Source of the DNA: Phoronis australis
Taxonomy: Eukaryota; Phoronida; Phoronidae
Direction: 5' to 3'
Assembly (NCBI GenBank): GCA_002633005.1
Contig: NMRA01001137.1
Location: 1-44,326, forward strand
Length of the DNA stretch: 44,326 nucleotides
Positions 44,034 through 44,326 of this stretch are shown here, piece after piece. A program made the position numbers and the translations under genes. Numbering within the stretch: the first letter of the stretch is position 1; each line of letters opens with the position of its first letter. Below the pieces are notes generated by a model. That model saw only the letters and a list, made by a program, of their open reading frames with translations. It was not told where the DNA came from and did no database searches.

Positions 44034-44326
44034 TTGAGCGTGAGTCGGTACTTTGGGTTGAGCGTGTGACATTGGTGTGTGTTACGCATGTGTCAGTGCA
44101 TTGTGTTGAGCGTGTGTCAGTACTGTGTTTTGAGCGTGTGTCAGTACTGTGAGTTGAGCGTATGTCAGTACTGTGTGTTGAGCTTGTGTCAGTACTGTGT
44201 GTTGAGCGTGTGTCAGTACTGTGTGTTGAGTGTATGTCAGTACTGTGTGTTGAGCGTGTGTCAGTGCTTTGTGTTGAGCTTGTGTCAATACGGTGTGTTG
44301 AGCGTGTGTCAGTACTGTGTGTTGAG
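44034..44326. repeat. 24-bp minisatellite at the window edge
   Basis: Twelve complete 24-bp units (consensus TTGAGCGTGTGTCAGTACTG plus TGTG) and five bases of a thirteenth, reaching the end of the window. A unit length divisible by three leaves an open frame on the minus strand, but this is in an intron of gene R and is not a gene. Confidence 0.93.

Noticed and set aside
44082-44288. Repetitive THAQHTVL-type protein on the minus strand
   Set aside because: Product of a 24-bp minisatellite whose unit is a multiple of three.

Overview
The window is eukaryotic nuclear DNA. It has GT-AG introns, AT-rich intergenic sequence, many microsatellites, several short inverted-repeat transposons, a tRNA-derived SINE-like sequence, a broken Copia LTR retrotransposon and remnants of a non-LTR reverse transcriptase. 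One ambiguous base (3287) suggests a draft assembly. The genes point to a metazoan, probably a marine or other aquatic invertebrate; I cannot resolve the phylum from sequence alone.

The recognisable genes are two tandem, same-strand (minus) members of the sacsin family, giant co-chaperones with HSP90-like (Bergerat) ATPase repeats. Gene R occupies 39268 down to 21605 and runs off the right edge at its 5' end. Four visible exons (39121-39268, 36869-38419, 29173-36524, 21605-21967) join in frame to 3137 codons. They encode two ATPase repeats, a C-terminal J-domain with an HPD motif, and a HEPN domain split by a 7.2-kb intron. Gene L begins with a proposed ATG at 6658 and leaves the window at its left edge. 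Its exons are 6625-6658, 5894-5976, 3610-3726, 1285-1432 and 1-573 (partial), and they encode the first ATPase repeat. The two genes share exon phases and supply each other's missing ends: L shows the N-terminus and R shows the C-terminus.

Region by region: 1-6658 holds the 5' half of gene L. 6659-21604 is a 15-kb intergenic stretch of microsatellites, A-rich tandem repeats, a hairpin-rich GC-richer patch (12.2-12.8 kb), a tRNA-like SINE (13.6 kb), a possible THAP zinc-finger exon on the plus strand (16.6 kb) and three inverted-repeat elements (16.2-17.9 kb). 21605-39268 is gene R. Its last intron carries a large degenerate satellite: a two-copy higher-order repeat at 23.6-26.5 kb, a hairpin satellite at 26.5-26.8 kb, and flanking repeats with periodic CTCF-like motifs. 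39269-44326 is the next intron of gene R.

The interval 171-2880 of gene L is paralogous to about 38015-44015 of gene R, introns included, so this is a segmental (tandem) duplication. At least three mobile insertions (a 345-bp TTA-flanked MITE, a foldback element and a 5'-LTR Copia remnant) lie only in the R copy. Similarity falls abruptly inside exon 5, which suggests gene conversion between the paralogues.
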